A DNA stretch of 64,000 bases from Pseudofrankia coriaricola (GCF_001854805.1 NZ_MBLO01000269.1:43942-107941); one strand, 5' to 3'. Shown: positions 50,981 to 60,290, numbered from the stretch's first letter. Numbers and translations are program-made. Notes: generated from the letters alone by a model not told the origin.

Positions 50981-51691
50981 TCAGCCCAACGCGGCGAAGG
51001 GCCTGCCCCCACCGCACCAGGTCTCCACGACATGCAGTCCCGCGGTTGTGGCGTGGCCGAGGATCTCCCCGGTGCCGACGCACGCCCAGGGGAAGGCTCT
51101 CGACAGCCGCCCGTCCGGTCCTTCCAGGCGGACCAGCCGTCGACCGGGTGGCGCCGGGTGCGGTTGCAGTTCGACGAGCACCCGGCCGGCCGGGCCGAGC
51201 AGCTCGGCGGCGCGGGTGAGCAGCCGGCCCGGGTCGCCGCCGATGCCGATGTTGCCGTCGGCCAGCAGCAGCGTCGACCAGCGTCCTTCCGCTGGCAGGG
51301 GGCCGAAGACATCGCGGCACAGGGCGGTCGCGCCGGCCCTGCGGGCAAGGTGCACCGCGAACGCCGCCACGTCGATGCCGAGCGTGGGCAGGCCGCGGGC
51401 GGCGAGGGCGGCGGCCAGCCGGCCGGGGCCGCAGCCGATGTCGAGGGTCGGACCGGCGCAGCGCTGCAACAGGGAGGTGTCGCCCTGGACCAGTCCGCCC
51501 CGCCAGGTGGGCACCGGCAACGGGTCGCGCCGCCCGTCGGGGTAGCGCACCCACAACCGGCCGGCGGCGGATCGCAGCGCCGCCTCGTACAACGCGGTCG
51601 GTGGGCTGCCGTCCCTGACCGGCAGGCCGCGCCGACCGGGCTGGTCGCGGTGCGCGGCGGTCGTCGGGTCTCCGGCCGCGGCGGTCGTCAT
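50981..51691 (-). CDS. Class I SAM-dependent methyltransferase
   Basis: A 236-residue methyltransferase with motif I LDIGCGPGRLAAALAARG, an acidic strand LGIDVAAFAV, LLLADGNIGIGGDP and GRVLVELQPH. Its start overlaps the stop of the DUF2064 gene (TGA/ATG, 4 bp), and that gene overlaps the GT2 gene, forming a tight three-gene operon. The substrate is unknown but probably related to the sugar or lipid handled by the neighbouring transferases. Confidence 0.85.
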   Translation of the reverse strand: MTTAAAGDPTTAAHRDQPGRRGLPVRDGSPPTALYEAALRSAAGRLWVRYPDGRRDPLPVPTWRGGLVQGDTSLLQRCAGPTLDIGCGPGRLAAALAARGLPTLGIDVAAFAVHLARRAGATALCRDVFGPLPAEGRWSTLLLADGNIGIGGDPGRLLTRAAELLGPAGRVLVELQPHPAPPGRRLVRLEGPDGRLSRAFPWACVGTGEILGHATTAGLHVVETWCGGGRPFAALG

Positions 51692-52395
51692 CGCCCGACC
51701 AGCGGGCGGGCCGCGCCGGTCCCCGCCTCGGCGGTCCGGATGGTCCGCACGGCGGCGGCGAACCGCCCGTGCGGCGCGAGCCGCGCGACCGCGTCGGCGT
51801 CGGCGTACGTGTCGACGTCCCGCAGGACCGGCAGCGTCGCGACCCGCAGGCCGGCCCGGGCCAGCCGTTCGAGCTGTCGGGCCCCGGTGTCCGGCTGGGA
51901 GGTGGCGACGCCGCGCAGCAGGCGGCCGTCCGGGCGGCGTAGGCCGAGCGCCCACCACCCGCCGTCGGCGGCGGGGCCGAACACCGCGTCGGTGTGGGCC
52001 AGCGCGCGGCAGGCGTCGGCGAGCAGCGCCGGGGTCACCTGCGGGGTGTCCATCCCGATCAGAAGCGCCGGGCCGGCGGAGGCGTCGAAGGCGGCGGCAA
52101 GCCGGACGTCGAACGGTCCCCGGGCCTGCGGGATCACCTCGATCGGCACGCGTAGCCAGGGGCCGACGGTGCCGTCGAGCACGAGGACGGCCCTGACCGG
52201 CCCGATACCGGGAAGCCGGGTCAGACGGCTGACCGCCGCCAACGTGTCCGCGATGGCCGCCTCGGCCACGGCGGCGGCCTGCGCCGGGGTGAACGGCGGC
52301 GTCAGCCTGGTCTTGACCCGGCCGGGGACCGGCTCCTTCGCCACCACCAGCAGGGTCACCGCGGGGGTCGGCTCCTCGGGCCGCCGCGCGGTCAT
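51688..52395 (-). CDS. DUF2064/TIGR04282-type glycosyltransferase A-fold protein
   Basis: A 235-residue GT-A-like nucleotidyl/glycosyl transferase: LLVVAKEPVPGRVKTRLTP at the N-terminus, an LIGMDTPQVTP metal-site region, FGPAADGGWWALGLR and RDVDTYADADAV. This group sits beside methyltransferases and GT2 proteins in many actinobacteria; the family name comes from arsenosugar gene clusters, but no arsenic gene is present here and I do not claim that pathway. Confidence 0.82.
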   Translation of the reverse strand: MTARRPEEPTPAVTLLVVAKEPVPGRVKTRLTPPFTPAQAAAVAEAAIADTLAAVSRLTRLPGIGPVRAVLVLDGTVGPWLRVPIEVIPQARGPFDVRLAAAFDASAGPALLIGMDTPQVTPALLADACRALAHTDAVFGPAADGGWWALGLRRPDGRLLRGVATSQPDTGARQLERLARAGLRVATLPVLRDVDTYADADAVARLAPHGRFAAAVRTIRTAEAGTGAARPLVGR

Positions 52396-53072
52396 CGCAG
52401 GCTCGCCAGCGCGGCCGTCATATCCCGTACGGTGCGGGCCGTGCCGAGGGGCGTTCCGGTCACCTTCGACCGCCCGACCCGGGGGTGGTAGTCGACGTCC
52501 GTCTCGGCGATGCGCCAGCCGGCCTGCGTGGCGCGCAGCAGGAGCTCCAGCGGGTAGCCGAAACGGCGGTCGGTGACCGGCAGGCGCAGCAGTTCCGCGC
52601 GGCGTGCGGCCCGCATCGGGCCCAGGTCGCGGACCGCGACGCCACGGCGGCGCAGCCGCTGGGCGACGACCGCGTTGCCGAGCCGGGCATGCGGCGGCCA
52701 GGCCCGGGCGGACGTCGGCCGGCGGCGGCCCAGGACCAGGTCGGCGCGGCCGGCGGTCAGCTCGGCGACGAGCCCGGGAAGCTGCGCGGGGTCCAGCGAC
52801 GCGTCGGCGTCGCAGACACAGACCACGTCGGCGTCCGCCGCGAGCAGGCCCGCCTGCACCGCCGCCCCGTAGCCGCGCCGCGGCACATCGACGACCACGG
52901 CGCCGCGCTCGCGGGCCAGCTTCGGTGAACCGTCACGGGAGCCGTTGTCGGCGACGACGGCGCGATAGCCGGGTGGTATCCGTTCGAGGACCCAGGGGAG
53001 TGCTTCGGCCTCGTTCAGGCAGGGGAGCACGACGTCCACCGACACCGGCACCTGGTGACTTTGCGTAAGCAT
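52392..53072 (-). CDS. GT2-family glycosyltransferase
   Basis: A 226-residue GT-A family 2 enzyme with VDVVLPCLNEAEALPWVLERIP, VADNGSRDGSPKLARE, a VCVCDADASLDP metal-binding stretch, GRRRPT and DVDYHPRVGRSKVTG. It resembles dolichyl-phosphate-sugar synthase-type proteins without a membrane part. It is first in a three-gene operon with DUF2064 and the methyltransferase. ATG 53072 is the natural start. Confidence 0.88.
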   Translation of the reverse strand: MLTQSHQVPVSVDVVLPCLNEAEALPWVLERIPPGYRAVVADNGSRDGSPKLARERGAVVVDVPRRGYGAAVQAGLLAADADVVCVCDADASLDPAQLPGLVAELTAGRADLVLGRRRPTSARAWPPHARLGNAVVAQRLRRRGVAVRDLGPMRAARRAELLRLPVTDRRFGYPLELLLRATQAGWRIAETDVDYHPRVGRSKVTGTPLGTARTVRDMTAALASLR

Positions 53073-53235
53073 GATCGTGACTCTAGTGACAGCGTGGCGC
53101 CATCGACCCTTACCAAACAAGGAAATCCGCTGGTGGGCGACCATCTCGGCGGCGCCGGCGCCGGTCTTCTTACGAATCCGTGACGGCAGCTCCGGTGCCG
53201 CTCGCGGGCGGGTATCCGCGCTCTATGGTGGCGAC

Positions 53236-53999
53236 GTGGCTCGTGTCCTGGTGGTCGATGACGACGCCACCGTGGCCGAGGTCGTCGACCGGTACCTGCG
53301 CAACGCTGGGTTCGAGGTCGACCGGGCCGCGGACGGGCCGGCGGCGTTGCGGATGGTCGAGGCGGCCGCCCGGACCTGGTCGTCCTGGACCTCATGCTCC
53401 CCGGTCTCGACGGCATCGAGGTCTGCCGCCGGCTGCGGGAGAAGGCTCCCATCCCGGTGATCATGCTGACGGCGCGTGGTGAGGAGGCCGACCGCGTGGC
53501 CGGGCTCGAGTGCGGCGCGGACGATTATGTGACCAAGCCGTTCTCGCCGCGGGAGCTCACGTTGCGGGTGCGGTCCGTGCTGCGCCGCGCGAGCGAGCCG
53601 CCGCCGACCGGCTCCGGCATCCTGCGCGCCGGCACCGTCATCGTCGACGCGGCCGCCCGCACCGCAACCCGCCGCGGCGTCCCGTTCGGGCTCACCGTGC
53701 GCGAGTTCGACCTGCTGGTGTTCCTGCTGCGCCACCCCGGCCGCGCCCTCACCCGGGCCGAGCTGTTGGAACAGGTGTGGGGCTGGACCTACGGTGACCC
53801 GTCGACCGTCACGGTGCACATCCGCCGGCTGCGGGAGAAGATCGAGGACGACCCGACCGCCCCGCGGCTGCTGGTCACCGTGTGGGGCGTCGGCTACCGG
53901 TACGACCCGCCGAGCGCGGCCCAATCGGATCCCGCGGGCCGGTCCCGCGCCGTCGATGAGGGGGCCAGCGGGTCGGCCAGACGGGAGACGCCAGCGTGA
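53236..53999 (+). pseudogene. OmpR-family response regulator (RR3) with frameshift
   Basis: GTG 53236 opens a receiver domain (RVLVVDDDATVAEVV ... GPAALRMVEAAAR). Between about 53364 and 53394 the frame shifts, and the continuation LVVLDLMLPGLDG, YVTKPFSPREL and a winged helix (FDLLVFLLRHPG, VGYRYDPP) lies in another frame ending at 53999. One missing base in the GCCCGGACCTGG stretch explains it. Without repair the protein loses its phospho-acceptor Asp and DNA-binding domain. A kinase start (GTGA at 53997) follows but is cut off. Confidence 0.8.
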
Positions 54000-54026
54000 G
54001 CGCGAACCTGCAGGTCGTCGGGATCG

Positions 54027-54114
54027 CCTCGGTGTCGTGGTAGCCAAGGAACTCCGGCGCCGCACCGCTCCAGGCGCAGCGCGGCCGGCCATCGGGACCT
54101 ACGAACGGGGCCAC
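54027..54114 (-). pseudogene. tag: Truncated DNA-3-methyladenine glycosylase I (tag) N-terminus
   Basis: GTG 54114 opens VAPFVGPDGRPRCAWSGAA, PEFLGYHDTE, which matches the Tag N-terminus (RC-W ... YHDTEWG) up to the glutamate and then diverges. The rest of the about 190-residue enzyme, including its catalytic and zinc residues, is absent. It starts 1 bp after the YciI stop, so the two once formed an operon. The junction at about 54026 meets the cut-off kinase start of the opposite strand, a clear deletion scar. Confidence 0.7.
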
Positions 54115-54115
54115 C

Positions 54116-54403
54116 TCAGGCCACCAGGAAGCCGAGGCGCTCGTCGGCCATACCGGGCGCGATCTCGATGATCTCCGGGTCGACAACCTTCTCGGCGACG
54201 AACGGGTCAGCAGCGATCCGCTCCTGTAGCTGTGGCAGGGAGGTGTTGTGGGCGAGCACTGCGCCCCCCAGTCCGGGCTGGATGCTGCCGACGAGGAGGA
54301 ACACCTTGTCGTCCAGGCCTTGCTCGATCCACTCCTGGTGACCGGCCATGTGCTCGCCAGCAGCCCTCTTGTTGTCGGCGAACCGGAGCAACACCACGAA
54401 CAT
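54116..54403 (-). CDS. YciI-family protein
   Basis: A 95-residue YciI-like protein (FVVLLRFADNKRAAGEHMAGHQEWIEQGLDDKVFLLVGSIQPGLGGAVL), with the conserved His of HxxW and an Asp/Phe C-terminal pattern typical of this ferredoxin-like dimer family. The catalytic role is unproven; relatives act as small dehalogenase-like or sensing proteins. It sits 19 bp downstream of a TetR gene and upstream of the tag remnant, so it is probably in the TetR regulon. Confidence 0.8.
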   Translation of the reverse strand: MFVVLLRFADNKRAAGEHMAGHQEWIEQGLDDKVFLLVGSIQPGLGGAVLAHNTSLPQLQERIAADPFVAEKVVDPEIIEIAPGMADERLGFLVA

Positions 54404-54422
54404 CTGATCCCTCTCCGAAGGT

Positions 54423-55022
54423 CTACTGGTCGGCTGTCTGGCTGAAGGCCGGGCCGGCGGCGCAGGCGTCGAGCCACGCCTCCAGGCGGTTCACCTCGCG
54501 GTGCACGAACTCGTCGTCCCGGAAGGCATGCGACAGTGTGGCGACACCCTGGCTGAAGGCGAGCACGTGCATGGCGAGGGCGTCGGCGTCCGTCTGGTGT
54601 CCGAGTTCGACGAACTGCTCCCGCAGCCAGGCGCGGAAAAGCGTGAACAGGGCGGTGGCGTCCCGGTGGCATGGGTGACCAAGCTTCGCGAGCTCTGCGG
54701 TGAGGGTGCCGACCGGGCATCCGTAGTTCTGGATGTCCTGACCGTTGGTCAGCACGATGCGGATGAACTGGCGGATCCGACCCGCGGGTTCGGGTGCCTC
54801 CGCGTCCCACTGCTGCAGCATCCGGCGTGTGGCCGCCAGCCTTTCCTCGATCACCGCGCTGAGGATGTCGTCCTTGGTCTTGAAGTGGTGGTAGAAGTTG
54901 CCCCGCGAGATCTGCAGGGCACCCGCGATCGTGGCGAACGAGGTGTGCTCGAACCCGTGCTCGTAGAACAGGCGGTCGGCCGCCGCGACGATCTGCGCGC
55001 GAGTCGCCGCGCCCTTCTCCAT
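54423..55022 (-). CDS. TetR-family regulator (YxaF/LmrA-type)
   Basis: A 199-residue repressor: helix-turn-helix at about 8-50 (TRAQIVAAADRLFYEHGFEHTSFATIAGALQISRGNFYHHFKTKDDIL) and a ligand domain with NYGCPVGTLTAELAK typical of the YxaF/LmrA C-terminal family, which senses flavonoids or drugs. ATG 55022. Two CTAGGACA-type palindromes lie 29-72 bp upstream and overlap its promoter, giving a clear autoregulation model that covers the YciI gene as well. Confidence 0.88.
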   Translation of the reverse strand: MEKGAATRAQIVAAADRLFYEHGFEHTSFATIAGALQISRGNFYHHFKTKDDILSAVIEERLAATRRMLQQWDAEAPEPAGRIRQFIRIVLTNGQDIQNYGCPVGTLTAELAKLGHPCHRDATALFTLFRAWLREQFVELGHQTDADALAMHVLAFSQGVATLSHAFRDDEFVHREVNRLEAWLDACAAGPAFSQTADQ

Positions 55023-55050
55023 CGCCCACCCCTCGACATCCGGCAGTACG

Positions 55051-55104
55051 CTAGGACAGTTGTCCTAGGCCAGACTCTAGGGCACATGTCCTAGACGGTG
55101 TCAA
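55051..55104 (-). promoter_or_regulatory. Twin TetR operators with -35 box
   Basis: CTAGGACAGTTGTCCTAG (55051-55068) and CTAGGGCACATGTCCTAG (55077-55094) are 18-bp dyads 26 bp apart. On the minus strand TTGACA (55104-55099) and TAGAGT (55079-55074) form a promoter with a 19-bp spacer, so the outer dyad fills the spacer. Confidence 0.8.
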
Positions 55105-55694
55105 GCCCGCCCGGCGCTGTGGCGCCGGCAATGCCGCCGGGATGGTCGGCCGGACTCTGCCACACGTCGTCCTCGCCCGCCCCGAACTGGCCGGGAGGAG
55201 CTCACCAGCCCCGCGGCCCCGAATCGGACTCGGCGGCCGACACGACGGTGCCGTGCCATCACCGATCTCCCACCCGGTTGCCGGACATGCGACGCGCTGT
55301 GGTTGGACCACTGTTCGGTGTCTGCTTCCACATACGGCAACCGCACCGAATGATCATGTGAGTGATGTGCGATCCGGATGCGTGAAATCTGCGAAGCGAG
55401 ATGGCCGGCCGGGGCTCTGCCCGCGTTGGCTCGCCTCGTCGACCAGCTTGCGGATCGCAGGGGCACCAAGCTTGACGCCACGGCCAACGAAGCTACGGCG
55501 ACGACAAGCCGGGGGACTGTTCCGTAGGCGGCCCTGGCCCACTTTCGGTGGTGACGGTGCGCAGTATCTATGACGCGATATGTCATGTACGGTACGGATC
55601 GTCTGGTGAATTGGGTGCTTTCGGGGTTGTCGCCGCTGGTCGTTCAGAACGCGGCGGACGCGGAAGTTGTCAAGTCAAATGAGGCAGTTCGTGC
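55105..55694. other. Gene-poor region
   Basis: I find no supported gene here. The stretch at 55560-55700 is less GC-rich than its surroundings, which may mark foreign or degraded sequence. Confidence 0.4.
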
Positions 55695-56679
55695 CTACTG
55701 GCGATGAGGAGGCACGCATGGACACGGCCAGTGGCATGCACATGTCAACGATCTGTGTGCGCCTGGCTTTGCTCGTGGGCGTGTCGAGTCAGGCGTCGGA
55801 GCGTGCTGGTCCGACGACGGTGGTGGGTCGGTATCGAGGAACAGCCGGATCCGCTCGGCGATTGCCGGCCAGTCGGGCCCGAGCCAGACGAAATGGGTGT
55901 GTGCGGCTTTCGACGAGTTGGGCGTTGCGGATGGTGCTGGCAAGCGACTGAGCGTGGGTGAACGGGACGCCCCCGTCGGTGCGTGTGGCGATCACGAGGG
56001 TGGGTTGGTTGATCTGGGCAGTGACGTCCGGGGTGGGACGCAGGTGGTTGAGGAACCCGCGGCCGGAGCGCATCTGGGCGAACAGCGCCAGCAGCAGGTC
56101 GCGGTCCTCGGCGCGCAGCGCGGCCATGACCTCGCCCACCGGTCGGGTCGAGAGGCTGCGCATCATGAGCCGCAGACAGATGTCGGGCGCCCTACGGGCG
56201 AGCGTATGTATCGCGGCCCAGGTCACGGCTTCCGTTCCGGCAGCGAACACGGCGTGCGCGCCCAGGAGAGTCCACCGGTCTGGATAGGGTAGCCAACCCA
56301 CGGCGCTGACCAGGATCAAACGTTCGACGAGGTCAGCGTGCCGCGCGGCCATCGTGGCGGCGGTCGGGCCGCCTCCCGAGATGCCGACAACGGCGGCGAC
56401 CCGGGTGATGCCCAGATCGGCACACAACGCCCGGACCACGTCCGTATGCCCCTCGACCGAGCTGTCGGTCGTCAGCGGAGTACGGCCGTAGCCGGGGCGA
56501 GAGGGCACCAGCAGCGTGCAGTCAGCCGCGGCGAACACGTCCTCGCCCAACGCCAGGCCTGCTCGTACATGCCCGCCATGGAAGACCATCACCACGGCCT
56601 CGCCACGTCGATCCAACCGATACTCGACCTGGCCGGCCGGCAGGCACGCCGCTGCCGTCGGCCTCACAAGATCGAGCAT
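55695..56679 (-). pseudogene. Alpha/beta hydrolase with C-terminal frameshift
   Basis: ATG 56679 (GGAGG 9 nt upstream) opens an alpha/beta hydrolase: HGGH oxyanion region, nucleophile elbow GISGGG (Ser), and VIATRTDGGVPF with the acid-loop Asp. Near 55895 the frame breaks: after AQLVES the expected THFVWLGPDWPAIAERIRLFLD continues in a different frame (to 55695), while the original frame runs on as unrelated sequence to 55789. The catalytic His in THF is thereby lost. One inserted or deleted base in the CGCACACACCC run explains it. Confidence 0.75.
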
Positions 56680-56697
56680 CGACGCGCCTCCAGGCAT

Positions 56698-57519
56698 TGC
56701 GATGGTGCGGCGTTCACGCACCGACCAGCCTTCCCGGCACACCGGCCGAAAGCCTACCCACGCGAGCATGGCACTGCGTGCCGCGACGTCCGCCACCGGA
56801 GCTCGCCGAAGCCATCCTCCTGCTCCACCCCGGCCTACGCCGCGGGCGCTCTGACCTACCAGGCCGGCCTGCACCGCGAAGACGCCGACGCGGAAGTGCG
56901 CCCCACGACCGCCGTCCTGCTCGAGGCCATCGCCGGGACCGCAAGATCTCGGGTAGTGCGCCACAAGGCGCCTCGGCGTATCCCCCGCCGCCAAAGAGGG
57001 CTCGGCCACGAGGAATGCCGATCGCGCAGAAATACACCGGCGAGATCGAAGCGCTCTACGCGGACTCACCCGGAGCGGGCGTACTCCAACCCGACGCTGC
57101 CCCCGCGCCGCCCCTGGCTCCCGCCGCACCGTAACAACAAATTGTCGAATCCCGAACGAATGAGGTGCCACTTCCCCTGCGGCACCCTGACTGCCTGTGG
57201 GCTGCGGAAAGTCGGCCCGGGCCTGTGAACTGGTCCGCTGCTTCGGACCAGCTGCCGGCGTCATGGTCAACTACCCGGGCAGTCAACTCGCACCTGGCGG
57301 GCCTCGGAATATGGATCCTGTTCCTGGCCCCCGTCGCCGGCGGCCTTACCAGACCGTCCTCGCCGCCCTCCACGCACCACGTCCGCAACCCCAGCCGGCG
57401 CGCTCCGGGCTGGCCGGCGTCCCTACGCCGGTCCCCGCGTCCGCGGTGGCGGACTGATCCGCCGGGCCGGGGCCCTGCCGCCCCGTCGCCCGGCGGATCA
57501 ACAACCCGGACCGGTCGCG
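56698..57519. other. Region without a recognisable gene
   Basis: Several open frames exist on both strands but none has a family motif, ribosome site or consistent codon use. Fragments such as LAEAILLLHPGL and IAQKYTGEIEALYAD occur in different frames, which suggests decayed coding sequence. I cannot name its origin. Confidence 0.4.
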
Positions 57520-58253
57520 CTAGATCGCGGTGCGGCCGGCGTCGACGGGGATGGTCGCGCCGGTGATGAAGCTCGCGCGGTCGGTCGCGACGAACAGGAT
57601 GACCTCGGCGATCTCGCGTGGCGACGCGAGCCGACCCATGAGCGTGGTCTTGGCGACCTGGTTGGCGCCTTCTTCGCCCATGGTGGTGAGCACCATGTCG
57701 GTGCGGGTCGGGCCGGGGGCGACGGTGTTGACGCGTACTCCGGCGGGGCTGAACTCGGCGGCCCAGGTGCGGGTCAGCGATTCCAGTGCCGCTTTGGTCG
57801 CGCTGTAGACGGACAGGCCTGGCATGCCGACCCGGGCAGCCATGGTGCTGACGTTGATGATGCTGCCGGAGCCCTTCGTGATCATGGCTGGTGCCAGGGC
57901 CGCGGTCAGGAAGTAGGGCGCGCGGATGTTGGCCGCGAGCGATGCGTCGAACGACTCGACGTCCTGGGAGACGGTCGGGGCTCCGGGAAGATCGCGGCGT
58001 TGTTCACCAAGATGTCCACGGAGCCCGCGGCGGTGGCGAGGGCACGCAGGGACGTCAGGTCGGTCAGGTCGGCCCCGACGAAACGCGCGGACCCGCCATC
58101 AGCCTTGATCGAGTCCACGGTCGCGTTGCCGCGCTGAACGTCCCGTCCTGTCACGACGACGTCGGCGCCTTCGGCGGCGAGCAGCCGGGCGGCCTCCTTG
58201 CCGATGCCCGCGGTCGAACCGGTGATCAGAGCAACCTTGCCGGTCAGTTCCAT
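57520..58253 (-). pseudogene. Short-chain dehydrogenase/reductase with internal frameshift
   Basis: ATG 58253 opens a classic SDR: cofactor motif TGSTAGIGKEAARLL and DILVNNAA. At about 57985 the frame shifts: the sequence expected after NNAAIFP (APTVSQDVESFDA...) lies one frame away and leads into IINVSTMAA and catalytic YSATK (Tyr/Lys) and ends at 57520 with the usual ITGATIPVDAG. One missing base in the CCCGGAGCC stretch explains it. The complete protein would be about 244 residues. It is divergent from a TetR gene with a shared dyad. Confidence 0.8.
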
Positions 58254-58326
58254 GGTCGCGTCCTTCCGAAGGCCGTTCGGGGAGCAGCCAGAATGGGCTG
58301 CGTGGCCCACTCTGTAGCTGAGAAAA

Positions 58327-58342
58327 TGGGTTGTCCAATCCA
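58327..58342. promoter_or_regulatory. TetR-type dyad TGGGTTGTCCAATCCA
   Basis: A 16-bp dyad, T-G-G-N-T-T-G-N2-C-A-A-N-C-C-A, midway between the divergent SDR (58253) and TetR (58364) starts, 22 bp before the TetR GTG. Confidence 0.6.
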
Positions 58343-58363
58343 GAATCGGCTACGGTGGGGGGC

Positions 58364-58987
58364 GTGAACATCAGGACAGCGCGTCCGGACGGGCGGGCGC
58401 TGACCCGCAAGGGTGAGCAGACCCGGACGCGGATCGTGGCCGCCGCCGCCCAGCTGATGTACGAACGCGGCGTGACCGAGGCGACCCTGGAGGATGTCAG
58501 GGCCGCGGCGGGGGTGAGCGGCTCGCAGATCTACCACTACTTCGCCGACAAGCAGGCGCTGCTGCTGGCCGTGATCGAGTTCCAGACCCGCGCGGTCCTC
58601 GATCTCCAGCAGCCACACTTCGGCCAGATGGACACCATCGCGGGCCTGCGCCAGTGGCGGGACGCGCTGGTCGACTACCAACGACGGCTGCAGTGCCGGG
58701 GCGGGTGTCCGATCGGTTCGCTGGGCGGCGAGGTCGCCGAGAACAATCCGGAGGCGCGCCTCGCGGTCGCCTCCGGGTTCCTGCGTTGGGAGTCCGCGAT
58801 CCGCGACGGCCTGCGCGCCATGCACGTCCGTGGTGACCTGGACGGCGACCCCGACGACCTTGCGCTCGCGACACTCGCCGCGCTCCAGGGCGGCCTGCTC
58901 CTGACGCAGATCCAACGCCAGGTCAAACCGCTGGAGGTGGCGCTGGACACGATGCTCGACCACATCGCGTCACTCACGAACTCCTGA
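58364..58987 (+). CDS. TetR-family regulator
   Basis: A 207-residue TetR protein with helix-turn-helix TRTRIVAAAAQLMYERGVTEATLEDVRAAAGVSGSQIYHYFADKQALL and a C-terminal domain carrying CRGGCPIGSLGGEVAE, the same YxaF/LmrA-like subfamily as the 54423 protein. GTG 58364 follows GGTGGGGGG. It is divergent from the broken SDR gene, which it probably represses through the intergenic dyad. Confidence 0.88.
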   Translation: MNIRTARPDGRALTRKGEQTRTRIVAAAAQLMYERGVTEATLEDVRAAAGVSGSQIYHYFADKQALLLAVIEFQTRAVLDLQQPHFGQMDTIAGLRQWRDALVDYQRRLQCRGGCPIGSLGGEVAENNPEARLAVASGFLRWESAIRDGLRAMHVRGDLDGDPDDLALATLAALQGGLLLTQIQRQVKPLEVALDTMLDHIASLTNS

Positions 58988-59104
58988 CCGCGTATCGCCC
59001 CTGACACCAGGTCGAGCCAGCACTGCGACTGCCTGGCGTCGCGGCGGATCGATGGCTTCGGTCGGCCGACCATGCATACCGTGTCGGTGGGAAAGGTGGT
59101 CTGG

Positions 59105-60091
59105 ATGGACATTGACCCGCTGGTCGCGCTCGCGGGGGCGATCGTCGGCTTCGTCGTCGGCCTTACCGGCATGGGCGGTGGCGCGCTGATGACGCCGGTG
59201 TTGGTGCTGCTGTTCGGCGTACATCCGCTGGCCGCGGTCTCCAGCGATCTGGTCGCGTCGGCGGTGATGAAACCTGTCGGTGCCGGCGTGCATCTGTCCC
59301 GGGGGACCGTGCACCGAGGCCTCGTCGGCTGGCTGATGCTCGGCTCGGTGCCGGCCGCGTTCGGCGGTGTGTTCGTGCTGCGTTCCCTCGGCGACGGCGA
59401 CGCCGTCCAGCACCGGATCCAGATCGTGATGGGGGCGATCCTCATCGTCGCCGCGGCCGCGATGCTGGCGAAGTCGGCGATCGACCGGCGCCGCGGCACG
59501 TCCGGCCCCGATTCTTCGATCACCGAGATCCGGGTACGGCCGTTGCCGACCGTCGTGACCGGCGCCATCGGCGGGCTGGTCGTCGGCATGACCTCCGTCG
59601 GCTCCGGCTCTCTGATCATCGTGCTGCTGCTGGCGCTCTACCCACGGATGCGCGGCTCGCAGCTCGTCGGCACCGACCTCGCGCAGGCCGTCCCGCTGGT
59701 CGCCGCCGCCTCACTCGGCCACCTGCTCTTCGGCGACTTCCAGCTCGGCCTGACCAGCTCTCTCCTGATAGGCGCCCTGCCCGGTGTCTACCTCGGCGCC
59801 CGGGTCTCCGCCGGCAGCGCGACCAGCCGGATCATCCGCCCGGCCCTCGTCGTGGTGGTGACACTGTCCGGCCTGAAGCTGCTCGGCGTACCCACCGAGT
59901 GGCTGGGCATCACCCTAGCCACCGCGGCAGCCGGCGGACTCGCCCGCCTAGCCGCGCGCCATCACACCCGGACCGCGGCCTCGGTCACGCCCACCGCGGC
60001 CCTCGACGCCCGGGACGCGGACACCGAGGCGGACCTGGATCGCCTTTCCGTGCCGGACGCCGAACTGGGCCGTGCAACGACCCGCGCGTAG
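59105..60091 (+). CDS. TauE/SafE (TSUP) family membrane transporter
   Basis: A 328-residue membrane protein with about eight helices in two related halves, each opening with a glycine-rich signature (VVGLTGMGGGALMTPVLVLLFG and VVGMTSVGSGSLIIVLLLALY). The TSUP family exports or imports sulfite, sulfonates or organic acids. ATG 59105 follows GGTGGTCTGG; ATG 59072 is an in-frame alternative. The C-terminal 50 residues are polar. Confidence 0.88.
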   Translation: MDIDPLVALAGAIVGFVVGLTGMGGGALMTPVLVLLFGVHPLAAVSSDLVASAVMKPVGAGVHLSRGTVHRGLVGWLMLGSVPAAFGGVFVLRSLGDGDAVQHRIQIVMGAILIVAAAAMLAKSAIDRRRGTSGPDSSITEIRVRPLPTVVTGAIGGLVVGMTSVGSGSLIIVLLLALYPRMRGSQLVGTDLAQAVPLVAAASLGHLLFGDFQLGLTSSLLIGALPGVYLGARVSAGSATSRIIRPALVVVVTLSGLKLLGVPTEWLGITLATAAAGGLARLAARHHTRTAASVTPTAALDARDADTEADLDRLSVPDAELGRATTRA

Positions 60092-60290
60092 CGAGCAAAG
60101 ACAGTCAAGTCTCCGGACCGGTTCAGCCACCGGTTCCCTCGGCAGCGAAGCGGCGGTGCCGATCGGCCATTCGATTTCTCGATGAGCCTGACCAGCGAAT
60201 GGTCAACCTATACACGGCGGTGGCAACTGATGGCCGCCGGTGGCCCGCCGGCGGCAGGGCGAGATCGCGGTCCGAAGGTCCTCCGGCACG

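Noticed and set aside
50981..53072. An arsenosugar biosynthesis operon
   Set aside because: The DUF2064/TIGR04282 name and a methyltransferase suggest it, but there is no radical SAM ArsS or other arsenic gene.
56697..57134. A 145-residue plus-strand frame as a gene
   Set aside because: It is Arg/Pro-rich without motif or ribosome site, and plausible fragments lie in two frames. At best it is decayed sequence.
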